Below, in pieces: positions 63,645 through 64,000 of a stretch of DNA of 64,000 nucleotides; position 1 is the first letter of the stretch; every line of letters starts with the position of its first letter. Under the pieces are notes generated by a model. The model did no database searches. It saw only the letters and a program-made list of their open reading frames with translations, and had not been told where the DNA came from. Origin of the DNA: Bacteroidales bacterium (GTDB lineage: Bacteria; Bacteroidota; Bacteroidia; Bacteroidales; BM520); assembly GCA_016285515.1 (NCBI GenBank), contig JAEEQW010000002.1, forward strand, positions 124,001 to 188,000, read 5' to 3'. Made by a program: the position numbers and the translations under genes.

Positions 63645-64000
63645 AACAAACCTTTTTCAATTAGGTGAGCCAAATCATGCTCCACGTTTCTGATCAACTG
63701 TTTCTTTCGTTCATACGGATAGAAAGCCGAGCGGAATCCGTTGCATATTAATTGTAGGATATCCCATTTCGACAGTCCTCCTTGTGTCATACGTGCAGCC
63801 TTATGCAGTTCATGGGTCATGCCTGTTATTGATATGCCTGGGTCATCAGTATTTACAGAAACCTTCAGTTCCTTGTCGATATAGGCTTTGAGCGGATATG
63901 CAGACAAATTGGCTGTCTCTTTTGGAAAATAATTGTCACGGAAGCCCACAATCTGGAAATTGCTCGAAGGACACAACTCCACTCCTATACCCCGTTCCAA
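63641..64000 (-). CDS. Adenosine-deaminase-family protein, C-terminal part
   Basis: The visible 119 residues match the C-terminal third of the ADA/AMP-deaminase family: ELCPSSNFQIVG, YPLKAYIDKELKVSVNTDDP with the metal-binding Asp of the NTDDP motif, and a closing helical segment. The N-terminus lies outside the window, so it cannot be said whether it is a plain adenosine deaminase or carries an extra sensor domain, such as the CARF domain of the CRISPR-associated deaminases. Confidence 0.78.
   Translation of the reverse strand: MERGIGVELCPSSNFQIVGFRDNYFPKETANLSAYPLKAYIDKELKVSVNTDDPGISITGMTHELHKAARMTQGGLSKWDILQLICNGFRSAFYPYERKKQLIRNVEHDLAHLIEKGLL

Overview
The window is a chromosomal segment of a Bacteroidota bacterium, most likely of the order Bacteroidales. 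The evidence is a complete nqrABCDEF set, a complete type IX secretion core (porP/sprF, gldK, gldL, gldM, gldN), T9SS-type cargo C-termini, the rbfA/LolE-like gene pair, and repeated TAnnTTTG promoter elements typical of this phylum. Species cannot be named from sequence alone.

Housekeeping blocks: ppiD (partial) and nqrABCDEF-rbfA-permease-ABC exporter (1-10.3 kb); a large T9SS-type surface protein, an RSH (p)ppGpp enzyme and two PspC/LiaF-like membrane proteins (10.4-17 kb); queA, porP, gldKLMN, recG, polA, a glycosyltransferase and its membrane partner, tRNA-Asn, a PfkB kinase and dnaG (31.3-49.8 kb).

Accessory blocks: (i) 17-22.8 kb, visibly more GC-rich, with a truncated BRO-N/Fic gene, an M64 metallopeptidase carrying a T9SS tail, a BACON/LamG-like lipoprotein and small membrane proteins. 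(ii) 22.9-29.3 kb, a leftward defence island: a HaeIII-type restriction-modification system with a second cytosine methyltransferase, a PIN-GNAT-EVE fusion, an ASCH protein and an unknown membrane protein. (iii) 29.3-31.3 kb, an ORF6N-protein remnant and an AAA_14/DUF4143 ATPase. (iv) 49.8-64 kb, the CRISPR region.

The CRISPR region is the most interesting part. A leftward, tightly packed operon runs DUF4143 ATPase, Can2/Card1-like CARF nuclease, Csx1/Csx2-like CARF-HEPN ribonuclease, Csx20-like predicted ring nuclease, RecD2/Pif1-type helicase, Cas1, BT4734/VirE-N-type AEP primase, Cas2 with a long N-terminal extension, and a helical-repeat plus OB-fold protein. It abuts a leader with its own promoter and a 29-repeat array. 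No Cas10, Cmr/Csm, Cas6 or other interference gene is in the window, so the locus is a signalling-plus-adaptation half of a type III system. The spacers look oriented so that crRNAs are antisense to mRNA, as an RNA-targeting system needs, yet no reverse transcriptase is present. A helicase, a primase and an unknown OB protein sit in its place. At the right edge a NUDIX gene is translationally coupled to a partial adenosine deaminase.
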